DNA of 64,000 nt from Leuconostoc citreum (lineage in GTDB: Bacteria; Bacillota; Bacilli; Lactobacillales; Lactobacillaceae), in assembly GCF_004354555.1 (NCBI RefSeq), contig NZ_PUFH01000002.1:62001-126000 (forward strand). Direction: 5' to 3'. The position numbers and the translations under genes were made by a program. This document shows positions 41,419 through 50,597 of the stretch, piece by piece (within the stretch, counting starts at the first letter, position 1; every line of letters starts with the position of its first letter). The notes beneath the pieces are model-generated. The model did not search any database. It had not been told where the DNA came from and saw only the letters and a list, made by a program, of their open reading frames with translations.

Positions 41419-42813
41419 ATGAATATCTTCCAAGATGGACAACCTATTGATCTAGAGACAGTGCTCGCCAACAAAGACTGGCGAACTGCATTTCAGACGC
41501 AATTAGAAAAACACTATCCGGACGATGTCGTTGTTAGTGTCAAATTGAATATACCGGGACCCATTAAAAACAGCCCAGGATTACAACAATTATTTCAGCA
41601 AGGTTTCAATCGGTTGCGTATGATGCTAGGGCGCCTTCATGTGAAAGATATTAAATTTTTTGTTGCACGGCCCAGTGGACCAGAAACCTTCCTGATTGTT
41701 AGTGAAGACATTACCACAGTTAAACGTGTCGCAGTATTGTTTGAGTCTGATATGCTGACTGGTCGCTTATTTGATGTTGATGTTATGGCTTATCATAATG
41801 AAAAGCAATTATCACGTCAGGCGTTAGGTTTACCTGCGCGGCAGTGCCTAATATGTGATAAAGATGCCAAAGTATGTATGAAGTTGGGTGCGCATACGTT
41901 AACTGAAGGTTATCAAGTCATCAATCAACTGTATAAAAAAATGGCCACAACACCATTGCGTATCTGGCCACAAACGCAAGCAGCAGTTGTACAATATGCG
42001 CTATCTGCTCTTCTTTATGAGGTGAGTGTCAATCCGAAACCTGGATTGGTTGACCCAGTAAGTAACGGTGCTCACGATGACATGACTGTTTTTACCTTTA
42101 TTGATAGTAGCTTAGCTTTGACTAATTATTTTAATCAGGCTTATCGTATCGGGCTGGATTATTCAGGAGGTGAACTCACATCAATTTTTCAGATGCTCAG
42201 GAAAGCTGGCATCGCTGCTGAAAAGCAAATGTTTGTGGCAACAAATGGGATTAATACACATAAAGGCGCCATATTTTCTTTGGGTATTTTGGTTACAGCC
42301 ATTGCTTACATTAGTCGTCAGGGTGTGGCTTCGCTACAGCAGTTACAACAAGTTGTCCAAGGGATGTTGCAAGGTATTGTGACGCAAGATTTAAACCACA
42401 GTTTTGGAAAACGCGTACTAACCGCTGGCGAAAAGCAGTATCAAGCCTATCAATTAACTGGTGTGCGTGGCGAAGCTGCTGCTGGATTCCCGACTGTAAT
42501 GGCCATTGCTTTGCCCTTCTTGCAGCAAGCTTCAGGTACCACTAACCAAAAATTACTCGATACGTTGATGGTCATCGCTGACAATATTAACGATACCAAT
42601 TTGATTAAACGTGCTGGCACAATCGCTATCATACCGGAACTAAAACAATGGATAAACCATTATTTTGAGCTAGGTGGCAGTGTCACGCCAGAAGGCCTGT
42701 CATATTTGTATACGCTTGATGAACATTTTATGACACGCAACTTGAGTATAGGCGGTGCAGCAGACAATCTAATCCTAACTACTTTTCTGGCAAAGATGGG
42801 AGGTATCTTGTAA
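41419..42813 (+). CDS. citXG: CitXG fusion: holo-citrate-lyase synthase and triphosphoribosyl-dephospho-CoA synthase
   Basis: 464 residues with two domains. Residues 1-175 are CitX, with GLPARQCLICDKDAKVCMK (the conserved RxCLxC...C pattern). Residues 185-464 are CitG, with VNPKPGLVDPVSNGAHDDM, INTHKGAIFSLG and VRGEAAAGFP. CitG makes the prosthetic group precursor from dephospho-CoA and ATP, and CitX attaches it to CitD. Fused CitXG is known in Haemophilus and some Lactobacillales. The start ATG 41419 follows GAAAGAAG after a 55-bp gap; a frame from 41335 overlaps citF and lacks support. Confidence 0.94.
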   Translation: MNIFQDGQPIDLETVLANKDWRTAFQTQLEKHYPDDVVVSVKLNIPGPIKNSPGLQQLFQQGFNRLRMMLGRLHVKDIKFFVARPSGPETFLIVSEDITTVKRVAVLFESDMLTGRLFDVDVMAYHNEKQLSRQALGLPARQCLICDKDAKVCMKLGAHTLTEGYQVINQLYKKMATTPLRIWPQTQAAVVQYALSALLYEVSVNPKPGLVDPVSNGAHDDMTVFTFIDSSLALTNYFNQAYRIGLDYSGGELTSIFQMLRKAGIAAEKQMFVATNGINTHKGAIFSLGILVTAIAYISRQGVASLQQLQQVVQGMLQGIVTQDLNHSFGKRVLTAGEKQYQAYQLTGVRGEAAAGFPTVMAIALPFLQQASGTTNQKLLDTLMVIADNINDTNLIKRAGTIAIIPELKQWINHYFELGGSVTPEGLSYLYTLDEHFMTRNLSIGGAADNLILTTFLAKMGGIL

Positions 42814-43607
42814 TGCACTTTTTAACAAGTGACGGGGTACAACTAACTTATACCGACGAAGGCACTGGGGATGTTGTAATTCTATTGACAGGATACTCAG
42901 GCATCAAAGAGGAATGGTATGAGCAGACAACCTACCTACGTAATCAGGGATTTCGCGTCATTACATTGGATTGGCGTAGTCATGGTGCTTCAACACGTAC
43001 GACTAAAAATTTGCGCGTCATGCGACTAGCGGCAGATCTTAATGAATTGATTCAAAAAACAGCCGTCAATAATATGATCATGATAGGGCATTCTATGGGA
43101 GCCAGTATCATTTGGGCATATATTACGATATTTGGGCAAAAGAACTTAAAAAGCATTATTACGATAGATGAATCGCCTAAACCAATTAATGATGCGCATT
43201 GGCAATCAGGATTACAAGGCTTGAATTGGGATAATTTTTGGCTGATGTCACCGCATATATTAGATCGACCGATGACAATATGTGAGATACCAAAAAATTT
43301 GCGACGACGAGTAGAAAAACAACGGTCAGCATATCCCTTCAACAAAGAAATTGGGTTTGAATTACTAGTCGATCATTTAATGCAGGACTGGCGTCGCGTC
43401 ATACACCAAGTGCAAGTGCCTCAACTTTTTATTTTTTCGGTGGACTCGGGATTATGGCAAGGAAATTACAGGAAATTTTGTGAAAAAGAAAACAATATTG
43501 GAATAAGTGTAAAAAGTATTGCACATGCTGGGCATTTAGTTCATATGGAAAAACCAAGCATAGTAAATGCTTTTATATCAGACTTTTTGTTTAAATCAAT
43601 GAGATGA
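42813..43607 (+). CDS. Alpha/beta-hydrolase inside the citrate operon
   Basis: 264 residues of the typical alpha/beta-hydrolase fold: QLTYTDEGTGDVVILLTGYS at the oxyanion loop, DWRSHGAS, the nucleophile motif IGHSMGASIIWAY, and a late HAGHLVHMEKPS with the catalytic His. Its ATG overlaps the citXG stop by one base, and citP follows after 110 bp, so it is translated as part of the cit operon. No step of citrate fermentation needs such an enzyme. Possibilities include a thioesterase that removes acyl groups from citrate lyase or CoA, or an unrelated passenger; neither can be shown. Confidence 0.85.
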   Translation: MHFLTSDGVQLTYTDEGTGDVVILLTGYSGIKEEWYEQTTYLRNQGFRVITLDWRSHGASTRTTKNLRVMRLAADLNELIQKTAVNNMIMIGHSMGASIIWAYITIFGQKNLKSIITIDESPKPINDAHWQSGLQGLNWDNFWLMSPHILDRPMTICEIPKNLRRRVEKQRSAYPFNKEIGFELLVDHLMQDWRRVIHQVQVPQLFIFSVDSGLWQGNYRKFCEKENNIGISVKSIAHAGHLVHMEKPSIVNAFISDFLFKSMR

Positions 43608-43717
43608 ATTTAAGTGGACTATCAAAGGCGGTGATTTTTATAAAAGCAAGTTTATATTTTTTTATCTATTATTGTGAATTTTGTAACTAATTTAAAAATA
43701 AATGGAGACATCAAATC

Positions 43718-45046
43718 ATGGGAAACAAGCAACAAAAAAATATTAACCAGTCATCTGATTGGCGCCAAAAATTAGCAAGGTTAGACAATATTAAAATTAG
43801 TGGCATAGGCCTAGTTGCCTATATTATTATGGCTGTTCTATTAGTGGTAGCTATTCGGACGCACACTTTACCGAATAATATGATTGGCGCCATTTTAGCG
43901 CTAGTTGTTATGGGACATGTTTTTTACTATATCGGGGCCAAACTACCGATTTTCCGTTCATATTTAGGCGGTGGTTCAGTTTTTACCATTGTTACGGCAG
44001 CAGTTTTAGCTGCTTCTGGTATTATTCCACCCGATGTTGTTAAAACTGCATCCGGTTTTATTAACACATCCGATTTTCTAGATTTATATATTGTATCGTT
44101 AATTGGGTCATCTATTTTTAGAATGAATCGTAGTTTAATCTTAAAGGCAGCAGTTCGCTTTTTACCAGTGGCCTTTTTATCCATGGCAGTGACATTTTTT
44201 GGTGTAGGACTTGTTGGTTTGTTGATAGGTGAGGGCTTTAGTCATTCTGTATTGTATGTCGGGATGCCGATTATGGCTGGGGGTGTCGGTGCAGGTATTG
44301 TGCCCTTATCTGGTATTTATGCGCATGCATTTGGTCATCCAGCTAAAGTGATTTTATCGCAACTTTTTCCTGCCGTTATTTTTGGTAACTTGTTGGCTAT
44401 CATTAGTGCGGGGTTAGTTTCTAAAATATTTATGACGAGTAAAAATAATGGGCATGGGGCCTTGTTGAAGACCAATGAAACTGAAACAAAACAGGCAACA
44501 GAAGTATCATTAGACTATATGCAAATTGGTGTTGGTCTAACGATGTCAGTGGCATTCTTTGTATTGGGTACTTTGCTGAACAAGCTAGTGCCACAAGTGA
44601 ATGCTTACGCTTTTGTTATCTTGACCATTGTGTTGATTAAATCGTTAGGTTTGTTGCCCAAGTATTACGAAGACTCTGTGATTATGTTTGGTCAATTGGT
44701 AGTAAAAAACATGACACATGCCTTGTTAGCGGGTGTCGGTTTGTCATTATTGAATATGAAGTTATTGATGGCAGCACTTTCTTGGCAGTTTGTGGTATTG
44801 TGTGTTTCAAGCATTATTATCATTTCATTATCAAGTGCAATTTTAGGCAAATTATTTGGTCTTTATCCAGTTGAAGCTGTGATTACGGCAGGATTAGCTA
44901 ATAACAGTATGGGCGGTACAGGAAATGTTGCTGTTTTAGCAGCATCAGACCGTATGAATTTAATTGCGTTTGCACAAATGGGTAATCGAATTGGTGGGGC
45001 ATTAATTTTGGTTGTCGCCGGTATTCTTGTGAGTTTTATGCACTAA
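43718..45046 (+). CDS. citP: CitP-type citrate/2-hydroxycarboxylate transporter (2HCT family)
   Basis: 442 residues, eleven spans. The two GGxG re-entrant motifs of the family are present: AGGVGAGIVPLSGIYA and NSMGGTGNVAVLAA. The C-terminal MNLIAFAQMGNRIGGALIL contains the conserved Arg that binds the substrate carboxylate in CitP. The carrier exchanges citrate for lactate or takes it up with protons; with the internal decarboxylation by CitM this creates proton-motive force. GGAGA precedes ATG 43718. Last gene of the operon, followed by a terminator. MaeP or MleP-like substrate preference is possible, but the operon makes citrate likely. Confidence 0.93.
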   Translation: MGNKQQKNINQSSDWRQKLARLDNIKISGIGLVAYIIMAVLLVVAIRTHTLPNNMIGAILALVVMGHVFYYIGAKLPIFRSYLGGGSVFTIVTAAVLAASGIIPPDVVKTASGFINTSDFLDLYIVSLIGSSIFRMNRSLILKAAVRFLPVAFLSMAVTFFGVGLVGLLIGEGFSHSVLYVGMPIMAGGVGAGIVPLSGIYAHAFGHPAKVILSQLFPAVIFGNLLAIISAGLVSKIFMTSKNNGHGALLKTNETETKQATEVSLDYMQIGVGLTMSVAFFVLGTLLNKLVPQVNAYAFVILTIVLIKSLGLLPKYYEDSVIMFGQLVVKNMTHALLAGVGLSLLNMKLLMAALSWQFVVLCVSSIIIISLSSAILGKLFGLYPVEAVITAGLANNSMGGTGNVAVLAASDRMNLIAFAQMGNRIGGALILVVAGILVSFMH

Positions 45047-45082
45047 AAAGTCTAAAGATTAGCATATTTTTAGGCTTTTTTT
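45046..45082 (+). terminator. Terminator of the cit operon
   Basis: AAAAGTCTAAA pairs with TTTTTAGGCTTT (one G-T pair), with about ten bases of loop and a run of Ts. Confidence 0.8.
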
Positions 45083-45740
45083 GTATACAGGCACAGAAAA
45101 ACGATTATTCCGGCAATCCTTTTCACCTGAAGCGATAACAGCAAAGCAATTTATTAATAAGCATTATTATAATAACATTGGAGAACTAAGCAGCTATCAA
45201 CCAGTTACCCTATGCAATTTTATTAAACAACTACCTAGGAACCGTATGATTCATCTAGATCGTGGTTGGTCCCATTTATCTGAGCTATTAGCTGTGCTAG
45301 ATCATTTTCCCAACCAGCAACAGCAGTTTGTGATTAAAATAAAACCAAAAGCAGAACAGATAGCCACTTTGCGTCAGCACAGAATAAAGTATATGACGGT
45401 TGTGATTGTTAATCATGACAGTGAGTTGCAGTATATTCTCAATCACTTGACTGACGAGATTAATATCATTGGTATTGAATTAGTGGCTGCTAATCTTTCA
45501 GATTCGCATGTACAGCTAGATGTCATTAAGCATATCAAGGCTTTGGGATTAACTGTAATGATTAATACGTTGACTTTAAATACTACCACGTCACTTTTTG
45601 GGACGCTAGATGATGATAACGCTATATTAGCATCGCCAGAAAATATTTGGCAGGAAGTTATGATAAATTATCAACCTAATATGATTAATACCGACTGGGC
45701 GCCATTATTAAGTCAGTATCGTCGGCAGTTAGAACATTAA
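45081..45740 (+). pseudogene. Glycerophosphodiester-phosphodiesterase-like remnant, N-terminus missing
   Basis: The frame of 219 codons resembles the C-terminal two thirds of GDPD proteins: FVIKIKP in the place of the NIEIK strand and MINTDWAPLLSQYRRQ at the end, matching the usual ...TDxPxxLxxYL close. The catalytic N-terminal part (HRG... and HD...) is missing. The only start is TTG 45081, inside the terminator of the cit operon and without a ribosome site. It is therefore most likely a leftover of a decayed gene, though a translated short form cannot be excluded. Confidence 0.55.
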
Positions 45741-45770
45741 AAACCTACCTTTTAATGGGCAGGTTTTTTT
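45738..45770 (+). terminator. Terminator after the GDPD-like remnant
   Basis: AAAACCTACC pairs with GGGCAGGTTTT with one mismatch, then seven Ts. Confidence 0.75.
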
Positions 45771-45840
45771 AGCCTTTTCCTGCAATAAAAAGGGCTATTT
45801 CCTTCATATTGTTTATTAATGCACAATTAATCACTTATTA

Positions 45841-45854
45841 TAAAAGCGCTTACA
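45841..45854. promoter_or_regulatory. cre-like site upstream of adhE
   Basis: TAAAAGCGCTTACA is, on the minus strand, TGTAAGCGCTTTTA, one base from the cre consensus. It is embedded in a wider AAAGCG/CGCTTT repeat (45843-45862), 43 bases before the adhE -35, a position that could allow activation by CcpA as well as repression. Confidence 0.65.
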
Positions 45855-45896
45855 AAACGCTTTATATAAGCTATTTAAGATAAATGAATAAAAAAC

Positions 45897-45925
45897 TTGC
45901 TTTTTTTAAAGGGGTGTTATATACT
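45897..45925 (+). promoter_or_regulatory. adhE promoter
   Basis: TTGCTT (45897-45902), 17 bases, TATACT (45920-45925). Confidence 0.8.
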
Positions 45926-45968
45926 TATATTGTTAAGAAATGAGCAAACGATAAAAGGAGCATTAATT

Positions 45969-48671
45969 ATGGTAGAAGCAACAACAAAGAAGCCAGTCAA
46001 AAAGGTTTTGACGCCCGAAGAAAAAGCAGCATTACAAACTCAGGCAGAAAAAATGACGGCAGAACTAGTTGAAAAGTCACAAAAAGCTTTAGCTGAGTTT
46101 TCAACATTCACGCAAGAACAAGTGGATAAAATTGTTGCAGCAATGGCATTAGCTGGATCAGAAAATTCATTGTTATTGGCTCACGAAGCACACGACGAAA
46201 CTGGTCGTGGTGTTGTCGAAGATAAAGACACCAAGAATCGTTTTGCATCTGAATCAGTATATAACGCTATCAAATATGACAAGACCGTTGGTGTCATTAA
46301 TGAAGATAAAATTCAAGGAAAGGTTGAATTAGCTGCGCCACTTGGTGTTTTAGCTGGTATTGTGCCAACAACTAACCCAACATCGACAACTATTTTCAAG
46401 TCAATGCTCACAGCGAAGACACGTAATACAATTATCTTTGCTTTCCATCCACAGGCACAGAAATCATCATCACATGCTGCACAAATTGTTTATGAAGCAG
46501 CCTTAAAGGCTGGTGCACCTGAAAACTTTATTCAATGGATTGAAAAGCCATCAATCTATGGCACAAGTGCGTTAATTCAAAATACGGGTATTGCATCAAT
46601 CCTAGCAACTGGTGGCCCATCAATGGTTAATGCAGCCTTGAAATCAGGTAATCCATCAATGGGTGTTGGGGCAGGTAACGGTGCAGTTTATATTGACGGT
46701 ACGGTAGATACTGATCGTGCTGTTTCAGATTTGTTGTTATCAAAGCGTTTTGATAATGGTATGATCTGTGCTACAGAAAACTCAGCAGTTATTCAAGCTT
46801 CAGTCTATGACGACGTGTTGCAAAAGTTGCAAGATCAAGGGGCTTACCTCGTACCTAAAAAAGATTACAAGAAAATCGCGGACTATGTTTTTAAGCCGAA
46901 TGCTGAAGGTTTTGGTGTAGCAGGTCCTGTTGCCGGCATGTCAGGCCGTTGGATTGCAGAACAAGCTGGCGTTAAGATTCCTGAAGGCAAAGATGTTTTG
47001 CTGTTTGAATTGGATCAAAAGAACATTGGCGAGGCTTTATCATCAGAAAAGTTGTCACCATTATTGTCAATTTACAAGGTCACAGAACGCCAAGAAGCAA
47101 TCGATACAGTACAAGCATTGTTGAATTATCAAGGTGCAGGACATAACGCAGCGATTCAAATTGGCTCACAAGACGATCCGTTTATTAAGTCATATGCTGA
47201 CGCCATTGGGGCATCACGTATTTTGGTTAACCAGCCAGACTCAATTGGCGGTGTTGGTGATATTTATACAGATGCCATGCGCCCATCATTAACGCTTGGT
47301 ACCGGATCATGGGGGAAGAATTCATTGTCTCACAACTTGTCAACATACGATTTACTCAACATTAAAACTGTGGCACGTCGTCGTAATCGGCCACAATGGA
47401 TCCGTTTGCCAAAGGAAGTTTACTATGAAGCAAACGCAATTACCTACCTGCAAGACTTACCATCAGTTAAGCGTGCCTTTATCGTCGCCGACCCTGGTAT
47501 GGTAGAATTCGGCTTTGTTGGTAAGGTTTTGAGTCAACTTGAGCTTCGCCAAGAACAAGTTGAAACGAACATTTATGGATCAGTTAAGCCAGATCCAACA
47601 TTGTCACAGGCTGTTGACATTGCCCGCCAAATGGCTGATTTTAAGCCCGATACAGTGATTTTACTTGGTGGTGGTTCAGCCTTAGATGCCGGTAAGATTG
47701 GTCGCTTCTTGTATGAATACTCAACGCGTCATGAGGGTATTTTATCAGATGAAGAAGGTATCAAAGAGTTATTCATGGAATTGCAACAAAAGTTCATGGA
47801 TATTCGTAAGCGTATTGTTAAGTTCTATCATGCACGTTTGACACAAATGGTGGCGATTCCTACGACATCAGGAACTGGTTCAGAAGTGACACCATTTGCC
47901 GTTATCACAGATGACCATACTCATGTGAAGTACCCCTTGGCTGATTATGAATTGACGCCTGAAGTGGCTATTGTCGATCCTGAATTTGTCATGACAGTAC
48001 CAAAGCGTACAGTAGCCTTTTCTGGGTTGGATGCTTTGTCACATGCCTTTGAATCATATGTATCAGTCATGGCTTCAGAGTTCACACGACCATGGGCATT
48101 GCAAGCAATTAAGCTAATTTTTGAAAACCTCACAACATCTTACAAGTATGATCCAAAGCAGCCAACCAAAGAAGGACAGAACGCACGTACAAAAATGCAT
48201 TACGCTTCAACTTTGGCAGGTATGTCATTTGCCAATGCCTTCTTAGGCATTAATCACTCACTTGCACACAAAACAGGTGGTGAGTTCGGTTTGCCACATG
48301 GTTTGGCCATTGCGATTGCAATGCCACATGTGATTAAGTTTAATGCTGTAACAGGTAACGTTAAGCGTACACCATACCCACGCTACGAAACTTACACAGC
48401 ACAAAAGGACTATGCAGACATTGCGCGTTACTTAGGTTTGCAAGGGACGACAGATGCTGAATTGGTTGATGCCTTAATCGCAGCGATTAAAGCATTAGCA
48501 AAGTCGGTAGAAGTTGACCAAACATTGTCAGGAAACGGAGTTAAAAAAGCTGACCTTGAAAAGAATATCGATCAGTTGACTGACCTTGTATATAATGACC
48601 AGTGCACACCTGGTAACCCACGCCAACCAAGTTTGGCTGAAATCAAGCAATTATTGATGGATCAACTTTAA
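45969..48671 (+). CDS. adhE: Bifunctional acetaldehyde-CoA/alcohol dehydrogenase AdhE
   Basis: 900 residues with two fused enzymes. The N-terminal aldehyde dehydrogenase (about 40-450) has the catalytic Cys in GMICATENSAVI. The C-terminal iron-dependent alcohol dehydrogenase (about 490-890) has ILLGGGSALDAGKIG and the iron ligands in GLDALSHAFESYVS and INHSLAHKTGGEFGLPHG. It reduces acetyl-CoA to ethanol with two NADH, the essential electron sink of heterolactic sugar fermentation. Start ATG 45969 after AAAGGAG, from its own promoter. The codon choice is the most biased in the window (for example TCA and AAG), as expected for a highly expressed gene. Confidence 0.97.
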   Translation: MVEATTKKPVKKVLTPEEKAALQTQAEKMTAELVEKSQKALAEFSTFTQEQVDKIVAAMALAGSENSLLLAHEAHDETGRGVVEDKDTKNRFASESVYNAIKYDKTVGVINEDKIQGKVELAAPLGVLAGIVPTTNPTSTTIFKSMLTAKTRNTIIFAFHPQAQKSSSHAAQIVYEAALKAGAPENFIQWIEKPSIYGTSALIQNTGIASILATGGPSMVNAALKSGNPSMGVGAGNGAVYIDGTVDTDRAVSDLLLSKRFDNGMICATENSAVIQASVYDDVLQKLQDQGAYLVPKKDYKKIADYVFKPNAEGFGVAGPVAGMSGRWIAEQAGVKIPEGKDVLLFELDQKNIGEALSSEKLSPLLSIYKVTERQEAIDTVQALLNYQGAGHNAAIQIGSQDDPFIKSYADAIGASRILVNQPDSIGGVGDIYTDAMRPSLTLGTGSWGKNSLSHNLSTYDLLNIKTVARRRNRPQWIRLPKEVYYEANAITYLQDLPSVKRAFIVADPGMVEFGFVGKVLSQLELRQEQVETNIYGSVKPDPTLSQAVDIARQMADFKPDTVILLGGGSALDAGKIGRFLYEYSTRHEGILSDEEGIKELFMELQQKFMDIRKRIVKFYHARLTQMVAIPTTSGTGSEVTPFAVITDDHTHVKYPLADYELTPEVAIVDPEFVMTVPKRTVAFSGLDALSHAFESYVSVMASEFTRPWALQAIKLIFENLTTSYKYDPKQPTKEGQNARTKMHYASTLAGMSFANAFLGINHSLAHKTGGEFGLPHGLAIAIAMPHVIKFNAVTGNVKRTPYPRYETYTAQKDYADIARYLGLQGTTDAELVDALIAAIKALAKSVEVDQTLSGNGVKKADLEKNIDQLTDLVYNDQCTPGNPRQPSLAEIKQLLMDQL

Positions 48672-48687
48672 AATGTTATAAAGCAAT

Positions 48688-48724
48688 ATGTCAGATTTAT
48701 TTATTAAGTCTGGCATTTTTTTTA
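48688..48724 (+). terminator. adhE terminator
   Basis: ATGTCAGATTT pairs with AAGTCTGGCAT (two G-T pairs), followed by eight Ts. Confidence 0.85.
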
Positions 48725-48813
48725 TGGTAAATACACAATGAATAGGGTTTTTAGTGAGTCATAAAAATTATGATATAATCAGTGGTAGACTATGGGTATT
48801 GTGAGGCGGTAAA

Positions 48814-50408
48814 ATGAAAAAATATATATTGAAACTCGCCATAGTCATCATATTTCTATGCCCTATTGGTACGGTTAGTGCTTATGATAAATTACCATTA
48901 AAAATGGTGGCTCATGGCAAGAAGACTTTTCAAATATTACCACAGATTCCACAAATGCGATGAATATAGCGCAACCTTTTTTGCTATTTACTCGCAATTT
49001 GAACATTAATGGCGGACAGATGCTCGATGGCAACATTGCTACTCAAAATCTAAACACATATGGATCATTTCTGAACGGGAAAACAGGTATTAGTTATGTT
49101 CAAAATAGCATCACCAATACTGCTTCTTGGCTACATATTAATCAGGCCAGTAAGTTTGTTTTTGGTTCATCATTTAAAATTGTGAGAGCAAATAATGCTA
49201 TGCAAATTGAGGCCGGACCCTCAAATTTAAAACAGTTAGTCAATAATGTTTCTCAATCGCAACTTTATCAAGACACCGAGTCACATAAATATTTGGATTT
49301 TGACCGAGGATTTGCGCAGTTGGATAGTAATGCCAAAACAATTATTACCCAAGCAAGTAGAATTTCTAAGCCGATAATAACGGAGGATCCATGGTACTGG
49401 CCAAGAATTACGATAGACACCTCTAACGTAGCAACCGCAGCTAATGGAACAAAGATTATCTCGTTATCGGCTCGAGATTTAGATTATCGACGTACAGTCA
49501 TTTTAAAAGGACTGGGAAAAGCAGAAAAGATAATATTTGCTATTAATACCGATGGTGTGTCGCAAATTGATTTACAGTCCATTCGCTTTGGTAACGAAAA
49601 TGAATGGCGTGATGTACAATTGCCTATGATGTTTACGTTTTCCAATACATCGTCAGCATACACCGGTGGCTTGAGAATCGGGATGAATGATTCCTTCACT
49701 ACGCCAGTACGAAGTATTCTGGCACCCCAAGCTGCAGTCGATATTTTAGGCGATTTTCATGGCAGCATAGCCTCTGATACCGTTAATTATCATTGGGGTA
49801 AGCTACGTGCAGATCAAGGTGTTCTATTTCCGGTAGATAATTTGCCAGAAGAAGGCAGTTTATCTTGGGTCACTAATACTTTTGGCGTATCATTTGGGAC
49901 ACTTAAATCTGTCAATAATCATTTTGAAGACGGTGGCGCATTATCAGAACAGTTGCGTAACATCAATGGTGATTTTTCCGGTATCATGCAGGTTAAAGAT
50001 ACACGTAATTTGTCGAGTACTGTAAAGTTACCATTTTATCTTACTTTATCATGGACACAACCTTTTACAACGAATGAAATGCAGAACCAATTAACACGTA
50101 CATCAATAGATATACCAGCTAAATTGGGTTCGAATGCTGGTAGTCTAAAACTTGAACCGGGAGAGACTATTCAAGTGCCATCAAATGGTTCTGCTAATGC
50201 GAAAGATGTTTACATGTTCAAGGTGAAAAATGATACAACTAGTGGTATAAAAACATTGTATAGTCAAGGAAAAGAAAATCAATTTGCGTTTGATAAATGG
50301 CAGCTGAACATTGGTGCACAGGATAGTCAGCTTAATATGGGAACTTATACGGCTGGTTTTACATGGACACTATCTCCTAGTCGACTAACAAATAGAATTA
50401 ACCCCTAG
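48814..50408 (+). pseudogene. WxL-type surface protein with choice-of-anchor-A-like region, broken by a one-base shift
   Basis: ATG 48814 opens a clean signal peptide (MKKYILKLAIVIIFLCPIGT...SA) but the frame stops at 48961-48963. In the next frame, from just after the A5 run at 48900-48904, reading continues NGGSWQEDFSN and goes on to the stop at 50408. One more A in the run would restore a single protein of about 531 residues. The body has features of choice-of-anchor-A adhesive domains (NLNINGGQMLDGNIATQNL, SILAPQAAVDILGDFHGSI), and the C-terminus ends in a WxL-like strand pair (KWQLNIGAQ, FTWTLSP). Surface adhesin; inactive unless the shift is a sequencing error, is bypassed, or varies. 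An extended -10 TGATATAAT precedes it. Confidence 0.8.
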
Positions 50409-50510
50409 ATGGATACTATAATACAACTTAAAGATAACAGCTGAAAAGGCTTTAAAATGCTTTGTCATACTGATTTTTTGTGTCTATAGTGACATTTTTA
50501 AATGATAATC

Positions 50511-50539
50511 TTGCATTTTGGCATAGCGGATATTATAAT
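50511..50539 (+). promoter_or_regulatory. Internal promoter of the WxL cluster
   Basis: TTGCAT (50511-50516), 17 bases, TATAAT (50534-50539), so the next two genes do not depend on the broken gene. Confidence 0.75.
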
Positions 50540-50597
50540 TTAAATTGGAGATTTTGTGTAATTACAATATCAATAATTGTATGGAAAAGGGAATAAA

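Noticed and set aside
43608-43717. Separate promoter for citP
   Set aside because: The 110-bp gap is AT-rich but I see no convincing -35/-10 pair and no terminator before it, so I treat citP as part of the operon.
48900-48906. Programmed -1 ribosomal frameshifting as the explanation for the split adhesin
   Set aside because: The in-frame heptamer is A TTA AAA, which does not fit X XXY YYZ, and I see no clear stimulatory pseudoknot or upstream SD at the right distance. A plain indel in the A run is simpler.
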